A stretch of DNA of 31,148 nucleotides from DATMNI01 sp035570275 (lineage in GTDB: Bacteria > Acidobacteriota > Terriglobia > Bryobacterales > Bryobacteraceae). Each line of letters starts with the position of its first letter. The first letter of the stretch is position 1. The stretch is from NCBI GenBank assembly GCA_035570275.1, contig DATMNI010000056.1:1-31148 (forward strand). Direction: 5' to 3'. The notes beneath the pieces are model-generated. The model searched no databases. It was not told the DNA's origin and saw only the letters and a list, made by a program, of their open reading frames with translations. Shown here piece after piece: positions 30,909 to 31,148 of this stretch. The translations under genes and the position numbers were made by a program.

Positions 30909-31017
30909 CTGTGGGGCAGGTTGCCAACCTGCGGCGGATTGGCAATCCGCCTTCCGACGTTCGGAGCGAGCCCCGGGGCGCTCGTTGGGCCAGCCTCAGG
31001 CGGATTACCAATCCGCC
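30909..31017. repeat. Palindromic element, copy D (right end missing)
   Basis: It starts with CTGTGGGGCAG (30909-30919), then GCAGGTTGCCAACCTGC and GGCGGATTGGCAATCCGCC (30933-30951), and has the right hairpin GGCGGATTACCAATCCGCC (30999-31017). The expected right terminal arm (CTGCCCCACAG) is absent; after GGTCGCG the sequence passes directly into the group II intron-like 3' end. Confidence 0.85.
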
Positions 31018-31021
31018 GGTC

Positions 31022-31093
31022 GCGGTAGGGATGCCGGTCTGCCCGGCACCCCCCGCACAGATCCGTGCGAGCGCTCCTAACGCACACGGTTCT
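31022..31093 (-). mobile_element. Probable group II intron 3' end (domains V and VI)
   Basis: On the minus strand a 33-nt hairpin (31092-31060) has the domain V layout: lower stem GAACCGTG / CACGGATC, a two-base CG bulge on the 3' side, and upper stem GCG/CGC. It is followed by GTGCGGGGGG and a second hairpin GGGTGCCGG / CCGGCATCCC, then CTACC, as expected for domain VI and the 3' splice end. The catalytic AGC triad reads AAC here, so the copy may be degenerate. The intron body would extend beyond the right edge of the window. Confidence 0.6.
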
Positions 31094-31148
31094 TACCTTG
31101 GATGTTTTGACGCAAAGCGCACCTCCGGATACGGATGCAGGATCTTGA
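31093..31148 (-). CDS. C-terminal tail of an ORF, possibly the intron-encoded reverse transcriptase (partial)
   Basis: The last 17 codons before a TAA at 31095-31093 read KILHPYPEVRFASKHPR. The stop lies immediately before the domain V-like hairpin, where group II intron ORFs from domain IV would end. The fragment is too short to identify by itself; the call rests on position. Confidence 0.35.
   Translation of the reverse strand, partial: KILHPYPEVRFASKHPR

Overview
The window looks like a chromosomal segment of a soil-type Acidobacteriota bacterium of the Solibacter/Bryobacter group. The reasons are its high GC, a secreted protein with the Solibacter-type C-terminal domain (TIGR03437), a secretin with a C-terminal cohesin-like domain, a PEP-CTERM protein, DUF1080 and Gfo/Idh/MocA sugar genes, and many short toxin-antitoxin genes. 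This placement is inference from gene content, not from a marker gene.

Layout. 1-3.2 kb: an ASCH-domain protein (-), then a coupled yfiR-like gene and CHASE8-type hybrid histidine kinase (+). 3.2-10.6 kb: smpB (-), then a long + operon of secretin, two overlapping pseudopilin genes, a TIGR03437 exported protein and an Fn3 lipoprotein. 10.6-14.2 kb: galU (-), a 7Fe ferredoxin (+), queD and a DinG-type helicase (-). 14.3-14.9 kb: a decayed AbrB/PIN toxin-antitoxin pair, with a frameshifted antitoxin and a toxin interrupted by a palindromic repeat. 14.9-17.8 kb: a short siroheme synthase domain (-), an ECF sigma factor (-) and an MFS transporter (+). 17.9-19.4 kb: a TPR gene remnant built of 132-bp tandem repeats and an intact DUF104/PIN pair (-). 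19.5-21.9 kb: a PD-(D/E)XK-like protein and an exported metallo-beta-lactamase-fold enzyme (+).

21.9-25.1 kb is the most interesting part. A two-gene operon on the minus strand encodes a thioredoxin-fold/PDZ protein whose reading frame contains one in-frame TGA exactly at the second cysteine position of a CxxC motif (C58-E-A-TGA61). A SECIS-like hairpin lies immediately downstream. I read it as a selenoprotein, coupled by an ATGA overlap to a DsbD-alpha-like periplasmic domain protein. The operon is bracketed by two copies of a roughly 130-147 bp inverted-repeat element, and outside these lie fragments of an enolase-superfamily gene and of a sugar-binding-protein gene.

25.1-31.1 kb: a small HMA-like protein, a HEAT-repeat protein, a nidogen-like PEP-CTERM protein and a tightly packed three-gene sugar operon (DUF1080, prenyltransferase-like toroid protein with a zinc ribbon, Gfo/Idh/MocA oxidoreductase). 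At the right edge another repeat copy abuts what looks like the 3' end (domains V-VI) of a group II intron. No tRNA, rRNA or CRISPR array was seen, and no selA, selB or selC gene lies in the window.
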